Shown piece by piece: positions 38,735 through 49,175 of a stretch of 64,000 nucleotides of DNA. How positions within the stretch are numbered: position 1 is the first letter of the stretch; every line of letters begins with the position of its first letter. Below the pieces are notes generated by a model. The model was not told the DNA's origin and did not search any database. It worked only from the letters and a program-made list of their open reading frames with translations. Both the position numbers and the translations under genes were made by a program. This DNA comes from Prorocentrum cordatum (Eukaryota; Sar; Dinophyceae; Prorocentrales; Prorocentraceae), in the NCBI GenBank assembly GCA_963575745.1, contig CAUYUJ010017837.1, positions 1,177,690 through 1,241,689 on the forward strand. The letters are read 5' to 3'.

Positions 38735-40118
38735 CTACTGCTGCAACGTCCACGTGCATGTACGCCCTATGCCCCTTAGCGATCACCTTCTTGATGTGGT
38801 GCTTCACCACATCCCGCCACACGGTGGCTTGATGAATGAATGTCGGCAAGTTGTCCTTTGACGTCGCGCCACTCACCTTCAACAAAATTTGCACAACATG
38901 GGAGAGATCGTGGCCCACGCGCGGGACAGGCGCACCACCCGTCTGCTCTCCTGACGCTACCCTTCTCCGAAGCTCTGACAAGATGCCCTGCCATGGGAGG
39001 GCGAACGAGGTTGCATTCCACCGAGCCGCGACTCGCGTCTCCTGCATCCCAGCGACGGGCTCAAATAAGTTCTGGTATTTCACCTCCAACGAGAAACAGA
39101 TCATGGCAGTTATGCACGGGCTGCAACAACTCATCTCCATGACGGTCATCCCCTCGTCGTACATGCTTGTCGGACCGTAAAACGACATCAGATCGTTCGC
39201 CAAACATCGCGCGGGCATCACCGGAACCATCACCTGGGACGTTTCCTTCCACGCTCGTTTCGGAGGCTCTATACCTTCCAAGCATTCCCGACATAGCGGA
39301 ACCTCGCATTGAGTACAGAATTCTCTCTTTGCCCGACATCCTGCAGTGCACCGCTTATCCTCTGGACAACATATCAACTCCAGGTGGGCCCGAGGCACTC
39401 CAGTAGACGACGCGCACCATACACGCACCGTCCAGTCGTCAAACTCCTCCATGTGCTTCTGGAGATCGAGTTTATCGTTCCCCTCTTCATACCTGTACCT
39501 GCTCAGATATGCCGCGAGGCTTAACTCCTGCAACACCTCCCACATAGACCACGCTCCCATGTGCGTAAAGCCAGTGCCATCTCGCGCGTCGCTCTCAAAC
39601 ACTCGATCCCGCGAAATATCATTATCTTTCCGTCCCGACACCCACGGAAACGAACAGCCGCACATGAAACATATCGGCGATGCGACCTTCTCTTGTGTCA
39701 CTGTTTCTGCATACGCTTTCAGACTTCTCCTGTGCGTCGCATACGACGATACTGGAGCTCCTTGCCGTACAACGTACGCGACGACTTCACTGTAAGCAGC
39801 GAGCACCCGCTTCTGCAGCGAGTGCGCGGGGGAATACATGTCCGCGATCGGCTGCACGACATCGCTGTGTGCAACGCCGACATGGTTGAGAAGCTCAGAC
39901 TCGTCTACGCCAGTCCAGGGGCAACCTCGGAAAACACAGTGAGTTGGTGGCAGTTCAACCGCGTCGTTCTCGACCAAAGCTGCCCCCCACGGTATATTCG
40001 GGTCCTCAGGATCCGCGGGCACAGTAGGGATCTCCCGCAACAGCTTCGCAGCCGTTGCCACCGCTTCTCCCCGTGCTCGTCGGGGATCATTCGACGCTGG
40101 GTTGACGCGCGCTGCAAA
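38735..40118 (-). CDS. Helitron module 2: zinc-finger and N-terminal region
   Basis: A different phase continues with PASNDPRRARGEAVATAAKL and an acidic segment, then HCVFRGCPWTGVDESELLNH followed by VGVAH, a C-x4-C-x12-H-x4-H finger. Further on are MCGCSFPW and a second Cys cluster (CCPEDKRCTAGC and FCTQCEVPLCREC), suggesting a zinc-binding fold for DNA or partner binding. The segment VPVMPARCLANDLMSFYG and the following Cys-rich block are of the type found ahead of the Helitron Rep in large algal elements. It ends where the frame must shift, near 38735, into LAPSHFQRNGVPPELVRLLP. Confidence 0.65.
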
Positions 40119-41737
40119 AAAACATCTCTTGCGTTGTATCCGCCGCCTGGGACTGCACCCGCTGCGGCACCATCCTGCACTGGCTTGTTGAGGTTGCTGG
40201 CTGGTGCTGCGCCCGCGGTCGTCCCAGCGCCTGCCTCGGGCTCGTTTCGGCACGAATGGCAACAAATCATGGGCGAACAATGCGCGGGCTCTGTCGCGCT
40301 CGTTCTATGCGACTCGCAAAACGTTTCTTTCTGCTTCCCCCAACGCCTCGTTCGCCTCACCCGCGCCCCCTCGGTGGCCCCTGCGCCCCCCCCTGGCTGA
40401 CGGTCCCCGACAGGAGCGCCATGCAAAGACGGAGACGCACCGTGCACACCATCTCCCGCCCTCGATGGCGCGCGCGTCGATGTCGACTCTCTATCGACGC
40501 GGCCCACAACCATCTCGCTTTCCAGCGACGTTTTGGCAACACCGCCGTGGTCTACGGATTCTGCATGTCCACGGTTCGCTACACCCAACTCGTGCGCAGT
40601 TTTTTCCGTGTCGGTCGTTGCTGACGACATTGGGGGTCTGTCGCCCAACGACAGCGGCCTCTCCGTTGACGACGCCGCTTCCTTGGCGCCATCTGTCGGC
40701 ACGACTGCTTCCGTTCGGTGCCTGGAAAACGCCACAAGGGCAATGCCTCTCTGATTCTTCGAACTCTCTGCAAAGTCCTTGAACGCCATCCGCGCCACCA
40801 CGTTGTCGTCGAACCTTACGACACCGACGCCAGGGCAGTCGAAGTAGGCGACGCAATGAGCTGGTTGCTCCAGATTGCATATCGCGCCCTGGAACTGGCA
40901 TGTCCAGCCCGGCGTTGCTGGCCACTCGAACGCCCTTGGCACGCTTACGCGGGAATTCACTCTAGTCATTCCGTCCGCCATTCTTCTGCTCAGGACCACA
41001 ACAAAGAATATTGCAGGTGTCTCCGATGGCACGTCGTGAGTTTGCGACGGGCCTGGGCACCCATGCCACACCTCTCCGTCTCGCAGGGCGGGTCGCTGCG
41101 GGCATGGCAAACCATACAAGGCTCGCGTGGATTCCAACGCTACGAGATGCTCAAGACCAACTGGTCCCAACATATCAGTATATTCCCACATGTGGATTAC
41201 CATGGATCGTTCTCGTCTGTAAACATCCGACACCCAACCGCATCCGCCGCAGAACCGCCTTTGACGGATGGTGCTTCCCAGTATGGACCCGTCTACCAGT
41301 GTGTAGTGCTGCGCCGGGATTCCCATGCCCGCCAACGCACTCGACTCGGCAGCACAGACAGCATCAACGAAGGCGCTCGACAGCTCGCTGGCGTCGCATT
41401 GGCGAGTGCTCCTAAAGTCAATAGTGCGACCGCGCTGAAACAACCCATCGCGCACCGCTCGCACTCCTGGTACTTGTTCGCTTTTATCCACAGGAAGGTC
41501 ACCCACGGCTGCGCCCATCAGATTCGCCTGCTGTGCCAACGTACACACACCGCATCGATGACGCCGTCGGACGCTGCATCCGCGTCGATGAAGCAACACC
41601 GCGTGCCGAATGGGTCCCAGACGCAGTAACACTTGCAATGCGGCATTTGCAAAACACGAATTTCCAATGTTCGGCATTCCCTTTATCCGATCTTGAACGC
41701 ACGCCCAGCCCCGCCCTCCAGCATGACGTGAGCTGAG
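39905..41737 (-). CDS. Helitron module 1: ubiquitin-specific-protease-like domain
   Basis: The frame opens after a TGA at 41740-41738 and reads into KGMPNIGNSCFANAALQVLL, the Cys box of ubiquitin-specific proteases (G-x-x-N-x-G-N-[ST]-C-[YF]-x-N-x-x-L-Q) with the nucleophile Cys in place. A CxxC pair (FCGGCGWVS) lies near residue 150, where USP fingers bind zinc. About 270-300 residues in comes HCVAYFDCPGVGVVRFDDN, the His box with catalytic His and the following Asp. About 200 residues rich in Ser, Gly, Thr and Arg follow, probably disordered. The true frame probably shifts near 40115 into the next module. USP domains cleave ubiquitin from proteins; in a transposon this could stabilise the transposase or change host chromatin ubiquitin. 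Upstream coding (41738-42994) may belong to the same gene, but I recognise nothing there. Confidence 0.75.
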   Translation of the reverse strand, partial: LSSRHAGGRGWACVQDRIKGMPNIGNSCFANAALQVLLRLGPIRHAVLLHRRGCSVRRRHRCGVCTLAQQANLMGAAVGDLPVDKSEQVPGVRAVRDGLFQRGRTIDFRSTRQCDASELSSAFVDAVCAAESSALAGMGIPAQHYTLVDGSILGSTIRQRRFCGGCGWVSDVYRRERSMVIHMWEYTDMLGPVGLEHLVALESTRALYGLPCPQRPALRDGEVWHGCPGPSQTHDVPSETPAIFFVVVLSRRMADGMTRVNSRVSVPRAFEWPATPGWTCQFQGAICNLEQPAHCVAYFDCPGVGVVRFDDNVVARMAFKDFAESSKNQRGIALVAFSRHRTEAVVPTDGAKEAASSTERPLSLGDRPPMSSATTDTEKTAHELGVANRGHAESVDHGGVAKTSLESEMVVGRVDRESTSTRAPSRAGDGVHGASPSLHGAPVGDRQPGGGAGATEGARVRRTRRWGKQKETFCESHRTSATEPAHCSPMICCHSCRNEPEAGAGTTAGAAPASNLNKPVQDGAAAGAVPGGGYNARDVFLQRASTQRRMIPDEHGEKRWQRLRSCCGRSLLCPRILRTRIYRGGQLWSRTTRLNCHQLTVFSEVAPGLA

Positions 41738-42734
41738 TCACCATACAAGGCGGCCGCCAACTCTTCTTCTGACACAGCCGGTCGCACGAGCTCCAACAAT
41801 GTGTTTTCGTTTGGGCTTTTCGCCAGAATGTCCTCCACGGTTGCGCCCCCTTTCCGCATCGTGCCGCTCTTCCCCTGCCACATCTGCGTTTTCACGTGCA
41901 CCATCCGCGCAGGTCGGCAATACCTGAGCGATGTCGGATGATGGCGCCGAGGTGCTACCCCCATCCACAGAACGCAGCCACGGAGCATGGTCTGCTTCTC
42001 CCTCTACAGCGTCGCGCGCGAGCACATCTCCCCCGCTGACCACGCGAGCAACGTGTTTAGTAGACAACCATAGAACTGCTCCTGCGCACACGCCGCGGTT
42101 GTCGCCAATCTTCCATCTATGCCGCGACGCGGCTGTCATTGCTTCCTGCACGCCCTTCGCTTCATACACCCACACAAGCGCGCCCTCATCGCACGACCAC
42201 GTCTGAACCGATTGGAGATTTTGTCCCTCTATCGACTCGCAACTGCCAACCCCTGACGCCATGTCGTTGTTACACTCTGTTTCGAATCTTCTCAGTGCAT
42301 GCCGGCGCCACCGCCCCCCACGCAGGTTCGCACGCGCGACTTGTAAACATTTATTTGCATGGCGACCGATGCTAGATGCGTCGCTTTCCAATGCCACTGC
42401 CGCCTCGCCCTCGCCACGCTGGACATGAACTGGCTGCGCGACCTCTGACCGCGGTGCCCACTCACCGAGAGGTGTTCTCCAGGCAACAGCACGTGTGTTC
42501 CGGCCGTGGGACCAGTAAGCTGGGAGCGTTATGCTGGGGTGACGCTTCACGCCCACTCCTGGGAACCGGCTATGTGGGCGCAGCTTCGCGCGCCCGACTC
42601 TCTGCGCCCGCACGTTGGATCCCTGGATTGCAGCACTGCGGGCACATATAGGAGTAGCTGGCCGCGCCAGGTCTAATAAGAACCTGAACGTTCGTACCGT
42701 GGCAAACAACGAAGGCATTGTCGTCTTCATTTGT

Positions 42735-43045
42735 CCTCTGGAAAACGACGGCAACGCAAATTTGAAAATTGACAAGAGTTTCCCCTTGCAGCAACGCCCA
42801 TGCACGGACGCATGCAGGCGCTGTCGCGTCGGCCACCATTCGCATGCCAACGAGCGCCACTTTCTCTGCCCACGGCGTAGACCACTCTGAAACGCCAATT
42901 GAAAAATGTGCGAGCGTTTCCCCCTTCTGTAACTGCCGCGTAGAAAAGGATGAGGGCGGCCTGGCGACCGCCACGCCCGACGTAGAACACCCAAAAACGC
43001 CGATTTAAAATTTGTGATCGTTCCCCCCTTCTACGACATCCACGT
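42735..43045. repeat. Degenerate tandem repeat of about 120-140 bp
   Basis: Three imperfect copies centred on AACGCCnATTTnAAAATTTG then nCGTTCCCCCTTCTnnnnC, at about 42750-42800, 42886-42945 and 42990-43055. The minus-strand peptides GERSQILNRRFWVFY, GNARTFFNWRFRVVY and GNSCQFSNLRCRRF show that the copies stay in phase. Confidence 0.65.
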
Positions 43046-43261
43046 AGCAAGGGATGGCCACGCCTACGCGCCCGCCGCGCGCGCCATGGCCGACAGCGCC
43101 GCAGTGCCCCACGCCTCCCACCGCGCGCCATTTCGCACAGCCCCCGCTCGACGCTCTTCGGCGCATATCGCCCACCTCCCCGCTTACCTTCGCGCCTCGC
43201 TTCCAAACTACTCGCGCCCGTCGTTTCAAAACCACTTCTCAGACTGGAGAAGGCACAGTCA

Positions 43262-43455
43262 CCCCGGCAACAGGGGGACGCCCACCGGATAACCCCCCGG
43301 GAAGGGTCACCCCTGAGATGGCAGGGGGCACCGGCCACCGCGGCAGCGGGCTTCCCACCGGATTCCCCCCTGGGAAGGGCCACCCCTGAGACTGCAGGGG
43401 GCGCAGCGCCGGATTGCCCCCCGGGAAGGGTCACCTCGGAGAAAGCAGAGGGCAC
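43262..43455. repeat. About 65-bp tandem repeat
   Basis: Three copies of CCCACCGGATnnCCCCCnGG, GAAGGGTCACCCCTGAGATG, GCAGGGGGC, near 43277, 43347 and 43410. Confidence 0.8.
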
Positions 43456-43875
43456 TTTGGCTTCTTCTGTCGCCATGCGCCCCCCCCCGCTCGCCCGCCC
43501 GCGGGGGCTGGGGTGGGGGGTGGGGGGGCGCGCAGCTAAGCAATGCTTGAGCCTGGGAGCGGCGCGGAGATCTTTTCCCCATGTGTCTGGTCTTATTGCC
43601 CCATGTGCCCATCTTATCGTTATCTCTCGCCGCCCCCTCTCAGCCCTTCGCTATCAACGCGCGTCTTACTCGTGGCCCTCTGGCACCAAAACTACCAGCT
43701 CGAATTTGCCGGCGCGCGGACGCGCCCAGAAGCGTTGAGTTCCTCCTGGGTCCAGCCACGCGACAACAGGCCCAATGTCGCACCAGGCCCACTCTTAGCA
43801 GCCGTCGCGCGACTCTTCATATGTCACGCGTACATTGCGCATAGCATTGAACATGCATATACAAACCTACACGAC

Positions 43876-45020
43876 CACCCTTCGGGTGATAAGGAGGTTC
43901 GGGGGGGGGGACCAACATCTCACTCGGTCGGTTTCACTATCGATCTCAATATCGATCTCACTATCGGTCTCGCTCGATCGATCTCACTCGATCGATCTCA
44001 CAATCAATCTCACTCGATCTATCTCATTCGATCGATCTCACAATTGATGTCACAATCGATCTCGCAATCGATCACACAATCGAGCTCGCATTCGGTATCA
44101 ATATCGATCTCACTATCAATATCACAACCGCTCTGACAATCAACGTCATCATCATCATCGCCATCATCGCCATCACCATCATCATCATCATCATCATCAA
44201 CACCATCACCAACATCGTCATCATCATGAGGGCACCGTCTTCATCATCATCATAAACATCATCACCAACGTCAGCATCATCATCGGGACACCATCATCAT
44301 CATCACCATCATCATATCATCAACAACAGCATCGTCATCATCATCGGGACACAGTCATCGTCATCATCATCAGCAGCATCATCAGAATCATACATAATCG
44401 GGACACCATCATGACCACCGTCGTTCTCATCACCAACATTATCAGCAACATCGTCATCATCCTCGGGACACCATCATCATCATCATCACCATGGTATCAT
44501 CATCATCATCGACTTCATCATCAACAACATCATCATCATTGGGGCACCATGATCATCATGAGCAACATCATCATCAACATTGTTGTTATCATTATTATCA
44601 TCATCGGGGCACCGTCAGCATCACCATCACCATCATCACCATCATGACCATCAGCATCATCATCGAGACACCATAATCATCATCAACATCATCATCGTCA
44701 ACATCATGATCGCCAGGGAACTATTTCCATCAACATCATCATCACCAACACCAGTGTAATCATCATCATCACCATCATCATCATCGGGACACCATCACCG
44801 CCATCATCGTCAACATCATCATGAGCAGCAGCATCCTCATCATCGAGACACTATCATCGTCATCAACACCATCATCAACATCATCATCATCGTCATCGGG
44901 ACACCACCGTCATCATCTCATCATCTCATCATCATCATCTCATCATCTCATCATCATCATCCTCGCGGGACACCGCGGGACACAGGCGGGGGACCGCGGG
45001 GCACCGCGGGGCACCGGCGG
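43876..45020 (+). repeat. Composite repeat B: hairpin, TCGATCTCAC array, GGGACACC/ATC array
   Basis: Hairpin CACCC-TTC-GGGTG at 43876-43888 followed by ATAAGGAGGT; ATCGATCTCACTATCGATCT units at about 43935-44135; then ATC microsatellite carrying regularly spaced GGGACACC inserts to 45020. Same order and orientation as 25467-26130. Confidence 0.8.
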
Positions 45021-45029
45021 GACACCGCG

Positions 45030-45180
45030 GGCCCCCGGCCGCCAGGAAGGGGGTCATTTGGTCCGGCCGCGCCTCAGCCACACGGGACACCGGCGAGGCA
45101 CTGGCGGGGCACCGCGCGCCACCGGCCGCCCGGCGTAGAATCATTTGGTCCGGCCGCGCCTCAGCCACAGGAGACTTTCC
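45030..45180 (+). repeat. Direct duplication of a 40-50-bp block
   Basis: GTCATTTGGTCCGGCCGCGC then CTCAGCCACA at about 45054 and ATCATTTGGTCCGGCCGCGC with CTCAGCCACA at about 45140, each preceded by GCCGCC. Confidence 0.8.
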
Positions 45181-45540
45181 TCTCGCCCGCCCGCGCAGCT
45201 TCGCCTCGCCCGCACGGCGCGCAAGAACACGAAACCGAAATCGATGTCCTGGTAGGGGGGCTCTCCGTTCCACTTCGATCTCACCCCCCAACCTCCGATA
45301 GTTATGAAAGATATGCATACACACACGCGTACTTAACATGGGCAGGCATGCGCGCACGGAGGTGGCACTGCGCGGTGCCACTCGACTGGGACAAGAACGT
45401 GGATGTGGATGACAGAAGAGGATGTGGCTGAGAACGGCATGCCGATATTGCTGCCGACGCGGAGATGACATGTTGATCCGCTCAGAGTTAAAGCACGCGC
45501 CGCCAACCGATCTGTCCGATACAACTTTTTATCCCTGGAT

Positions 45541-45720
45541 CAGTTGATGTGCCACTTTGCGGCGCCTGTCCAAGTGGGATGCTATGTACAAAGGCAAAAA
45601 AAAACGGTGCTGCCTCCCTGCCACGCAGCTCGACGCGTGAGATGCCACAGATTCTTTGCTGAGGCTTGTGTCGGAAGTTCCCCACCCCGACCTCCATCCA
45701 CACCTGCCACTGTCTACCTC
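45541..45720 (+). repeat. Dispersed repeat, copy 1 (partner 47214-47370)
   Basis: TGCCACTTTGCGGCGCCTGT at about 45548 and 47217, then CGACGCGTGAGATGCC, TTTGCTG and TGTCGGAAG in the same order in both copies. Part of the duplicated material of this region. Confidence 0.75.
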
Positions 45721-46292
45721 TGCCACCTGCCACCCCACTCCAACACAATCGCTTCCCACGCGTACTCATGCATCCCCGTCTATCTCCCTCCCCAATCGCG
45801 TCGTCCTCTTGTCCACGGCGTTGTCCCTGTCCGCCCCTCCTCTTGGCCGACGTGGAGGCTTTTTGGGCCAGCGATCATCCCCGACATTGGGGGAGTTGTG
45901 AAACTCGGGAAAAACTCGAGCGGACGGGCTGACGATACAATGCCCGTCCAAATGTCACCACGGCCGAGATCCTCATAACATTGACGATCGCACAAAAAAA
46001 GACGTTGCCCTCGCAGCGGGGGGGTGAGGAGGTCTGAAAGACAAACCACCAAGAGAGTACAGCAGATACGCGAGGTTAGATAGTGAGGTGGTCGTTGGGA
46101 GCTGGAAGACCCGTGCATCAAACCGCTGCACGTGGGTCGTCGGAGACGAGGATGACAGTGTCTCTTCGACGCAGTCCCCCGCTGCAGCCACGCTTTCATC
46201 GCGCCGAGTTGGAGGCCTGCATCGGCAGAGGGGCAGGGTACGGTCACAATAAGAATAATAGAAGTGGACATATGGATGGCCTCCCACTGTAC

Positions 46293-46820
46293 CTAGCAAT
46301 CCCAACAGTCGTCCTGACGTGTGAGCTCGGCGACGACGTCGCTGAATGGGGGCTCTGGGGATGCAGACCTGTGCCTCAGTGGTGCGAACGGCGGGCGCAG
46401 GTGAGAAAGGCTCTCGGATGTCGGTGTTCTTAGTAAATGAGGATCCCAGCTCGATGCAGTAGTTGCTGATGACGTCGAGGGCGTGCGCATGAGATAAATA
46501 CTCAATAGCGCCAATGTTTCTTGGCGGTCGAACCGAAGACGGCGGAAAAGTTGGCCACTCCATATTGTCCAGAAAATCAGAAATTTGTCGTCGCCGTATA
46601 CGAAAGTGCCAATGTTGCTGAAGATTTCCTCGATCAGCAGCAGATGCTCCTTTGTGCTGTGAAAGTGAATGTGGCATATGCGGTGGCCCTCCCACCAAAC
46701 GACCACTGCTGCCACTGGTCGGAAGAGCCACAGAATCCACGTACACACCGTGGATCGTGGGCGATGTTTGTGGAGTCTGAGGAGCGGTGACCGACAGGCT
46801 GGATGCTGTTCGTTTCTCAC
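46293..46820 (-). CDS. Conserved exon of unknown family (YGDDKF exon), copy 1
   Basis: The minus frame includes VAAVVVWWEGHRICHIHFHS, EHLLLIEEIFSNIGTFVYGD, DKFLIFWTIWSGQLFRRLRF and LMRTP. The copy at 58869-59230 keeps this frame: relative to it there is a net one-codon length difference near EEIFSN, and several changes are synonymous third-position changes (in VYGD and FRRL). That pattern argues for a translated exon. The YGDDKFLIFWTIWSGQLFR segment looks like a blade of a WD-type beta-propeller, but one blade is not enough to assign a family. The part downstream of LMRTP is not shared and may be intron. Confidence 0.55.
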   Translation of the reverse strand: MRNEQHPACRSPLLRLHKHRPRSTVCTWILWLFRPVAAVVVWWEGHRICHIHFHSTKEHLLLIEEIFSNIGTFVYGDDKFLIFWTIWSGQLFRRLRFDRQETLALLSIYLMRTPSTSSATTASSWDPHLLRTPTSESLSHLRPPFAPLRHRSASPEPPFSDVVAELTRQDDCWDC

Positions 46821-47213
46821 CGATCAAGGAAGGGCTCGACCTGCGGCCCGCATGTCTGTTGTGATCGCAGTTGGGCAGGCAGCGCTATCTTTCCCCCGTG
46901 TGCCTTGTCTTCTTTCTGCCCCATCTCCTTCCCCCTTCTCATCGATACATGTCACCGTGACTTTCTCTCCCCGCGAGCCCACATTATGCACGCGCGCGTG
47001 CGTGCCGTGGGCAGGCATGCGTGCGCGGAGAAAATGCATGGTGCTACTCGAGAGCGCATCTTGAGTCCAAATCGAGTTGGATGGGGACCACTACGGGGAC
47101 CACACCCGTCGCAACAAAAAATAATCAACCCGCGTACACCGACATCCGCTCTGAGTTGATCCACACCCCGATCACATATTCCCCGTATATACTTTTTCGC
47201 CCCTGGCATCGAT

Positions 47214-47370
47214 GATGTGCCACTTTGCGGCGCCTGTCCAGGCTCACTGATATATACAAGACAAAATCGCTGCTATTTCGCATCGCAACTTGACGCGTGA
47301 GATGCCGCAATTATTTGCTGGGGCTCGTGTCGGAAGCTCCAGCACTTCGCAGAATCGACACCTGCCAGTG
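47214..47370 (+). repeat. Dispersed repeat, copy 2 (partner 45541-45720)
   Basis: See copy 1 at 45541. This copy adjoins a (TA)n microsatellite. Confidence 0.75.
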
Positions 47371-47386
47371 CCCACTCCAACACTGA

Positions 47387-47422
<36 letters not shown>

Positions 47423-47426
47423 CACG

Positions 47427-47455
<29 letters not shown>
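47387..47455. repeat. (TA)n microsatellite
   Basis: TATATA run with TGTATA and ACACG interruptions. Confidence 0.95.
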
Positions 47456-47458
<3 letters not shown>

Positions 47459-47544
47459 GAAAACAACAGAAACGGCGCCCCGCACTCAAAACATAAAAAA
47501 ACATTCTTAAACAAAAAGCACGCGAATCGTCCCGTACCCATATT

Positions 47545-49175
47545 TCAAGCATCCCCGTTCATCTCCTCTCCGATGCGCTTGATCCGCTTGCCGACGGCGC
47601 TGTCAACGCCCTCGGCCCTCCTCTTGGCTGACATAGCGGCTTCTTGGGCCGAAGCGACCATCCCTAACATGAGTTCACCGCGAGCCTGTTGGCGGGCCGC
47701 CGTCGAGGTGGACGCGAAGTAACGGCCAAGCTTGTTGATGGTGGCGCCGACCGCCTGCGCGTTCAATGCGCCCTTCGCTTCCTGTTGAAAAACCCGCATG
47801 CACAAGGGAGCACGCGCGAGGGCAGACAAGCATTGCATCCGAACACCGACTTGCATGCACGTTTGCACATTTATCTCTCTCCTTGCTTTGACCCCCGATG
47901 CTCATGGTTATATCCACTCTCTACTGCTAGCTGGAGCTCTTATAGATCCGCGCCTTTTTTGGAAGAGGGCGCGACATTTGTCTTGGACAGTGTCTCGTTT
48001 GTTGGGCCAGGGGGACCCGCAGAGACGAGTCGACGGGAATTTAGCATAGTTTCGGACACACGGGGAAACCGAACAGGTTACATGCGCACATTCGGGGAAT
48101 CAATGTGAAATTTCGGGGCCGCGCCCTGTCCCATCTCTTCGCGGCGCGCTGTGCCCTTCGCCGCGCGCTGCTGCAGGCGCCCCGCTGGCGCGGCGGAAAC
48201 AGCGCCGAGGGCGCTGAGGAGCTATGCCATGGAATCCTTCGTCAGGGACGAGACTCTGACCGCGTTGCCGAGGTTCCCCCAAGAGGACGCAGGGGGGCGC
48301 CCCTATGTCAATCCAGGGGGACGCCCATGTATCATTCCAGGGGGGCGCCCATATGTCATATGCAACATGCAACATTAGTCGAATCTGGTCGTGGCTGAGC
48401 ACCACCCGCGCTGCTTCCCCCTCTTCACGGGCCAAGCTGCACGAGCCCTCGCGACGAAGTCGCCCCTGCGCCAACCGCAAGAGGAAAACGCGCTCGTCAG
48501 CCCCGACCGCAAGGAGCGATTATCCTGGCGCGTTAAGTTTCTTCTTTGTTTTTTTTTGCCCCCTTGGCGCCGACCTCTCCAAAGCCTCCTGCGCGCCTCC
48601 GTGGATGAAGCCCTCCAGGAAGGACGTCCGTGAGGCCCGAGGAAAAAAACGCGCGTTTTTTTGTTTGCAAAAAAAAAACTGGCTTGCACATCTCCCGCGA
48701 CACCTTCGCACCGGCGCCCATCGCGTCTACATTGACGACGCGCCCGCCGCTGTTCCTGAGCGGCGCCACCTTCCCGATGCATTCGCGAAGGTCGTCGGGG
48801 AGCTGACCGATAACGCGGCGCCTCTTTGGGGCACCAGATACGAGAGCACCACGATCAACAGAAGAACCGCATAAATGAATTGCACGAGAACCGGCTACGT
48901 AGATAAAAATCGACGCACCACGATAGACAGAAAGAAGGCAGTCTCAAAATATACTCACCCGACGACGTTCCGTCGGCTACGGCGTCGACAACTGCCGACG
49001 CAGGCTCTGCTTCGTACGACCAACGATGCAATGAGAGAGGGGAGTGGTTAGGATTCACTGGCAGCAACACGCGGTGCGGGCGCCTTGCCGCGGCGCGTCC
49101 CGATTTGCCGAGGTCTGGCGTGTCCGAGAGGATGTCCAAGGTGATGGTGTACGAAAGCTCGGGAGTGTAAGACAT
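47545..49175 (-). CDS. Three-exon gene of unknown function
   Basis: Exon 1, 49175-48959: ATG at 49175, MSYTPELSYTITLDILSDTP then RVLLPVNPNHSPLSLHRWSY and VVDAVADGTSSG, ending at a consensus donor GTGAGT (48958). A middle exon near 48802-48690 follows a CAG acceptor: LPDDLRECIGKVAPLRNSGG, RVVNVDAMGAGAKVSRE; its donor is unclear. The last exon, 47781-47545, follows TTTTTCAACAG: EAKGALNAQAVGATINKLGR, STAARQQARGELMLGMVASA, AMSAKRRAEGVDSAVGKRIK, ending TGA. The C terminus is helical and basic (KRIKRI), possibly a nuclear localisation signal. Middle and last exons recur near 60.49-60.61 and 60.71-60.91 kb. A fragment resembling exon 1 (MSYTPELSHTITL) is at about 62800-62845. I recognise no family. 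Confidence 0.55.
48285..48372 (+). repeat. 27-bp repeat with GGGGGCGCCC palindrome
   Basis: Three units of CAGGGGG[G/A][C]GCCCATATGTCAT type inside the presumed intron of the 47545-49175 gene. Related GGGGGGCGCCC blocks occur at 49885, 49980, 54245, 54325, 60945, 61040, 62965 and 63078. Confidence 0.75.

Larger units (their letters stand above)
31771..41740 (-). mobile_element. Helitron-class rolling-circle transposon carrying a USP-like domain
   Basis: On the minus strand, in order: USP-like deubiquitinase domain, C2H2-like finger and Cys-rich segment, Helitron N-terminal region, HUH motif, two-tyrosine motif, Pif1-type helicase with Walker A and B and C-terminal motifs, and a tail of Cys/His repeats. 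Rep plus Pif1 helicase defines Helitrons. The reading frame changes about nine times, with at least one internal TAG near 32436. At the 3' side, 21 bases after the last stop codon, a 5-bp perfect hairpin (CCCCG-TGTT-CGGGG, plus 31779-31792) is followed four bases later by CTGG (31774-31771), fitting the Helitron 3' rule of hairpin then CTRR. The 5' end was not located; it may lie upstream, up to about 43480. Confidence 0.85.
41741..43480 (-). other. Region upstream of the Helitron USP module
   Basis: Long minus-strand frames exist (41738-42994 and 42727-43476), one of them in phase with the USP frame but separated by a TGA. The frame ending at 41683 has a protein-like end (LLELVRPAVSEEELAAALYG). 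These may be the element's 5' exon or leader. No domain recognised. Two local tandem repeats lie inside and are listed separately. Confidence 0.4.

Noticed and set aside
37155-40400. Plus-strand frames opposite the Helitron
   Set aside because: Shadows of the minus-strand Helitron modules, which carry the catalytic motifs.
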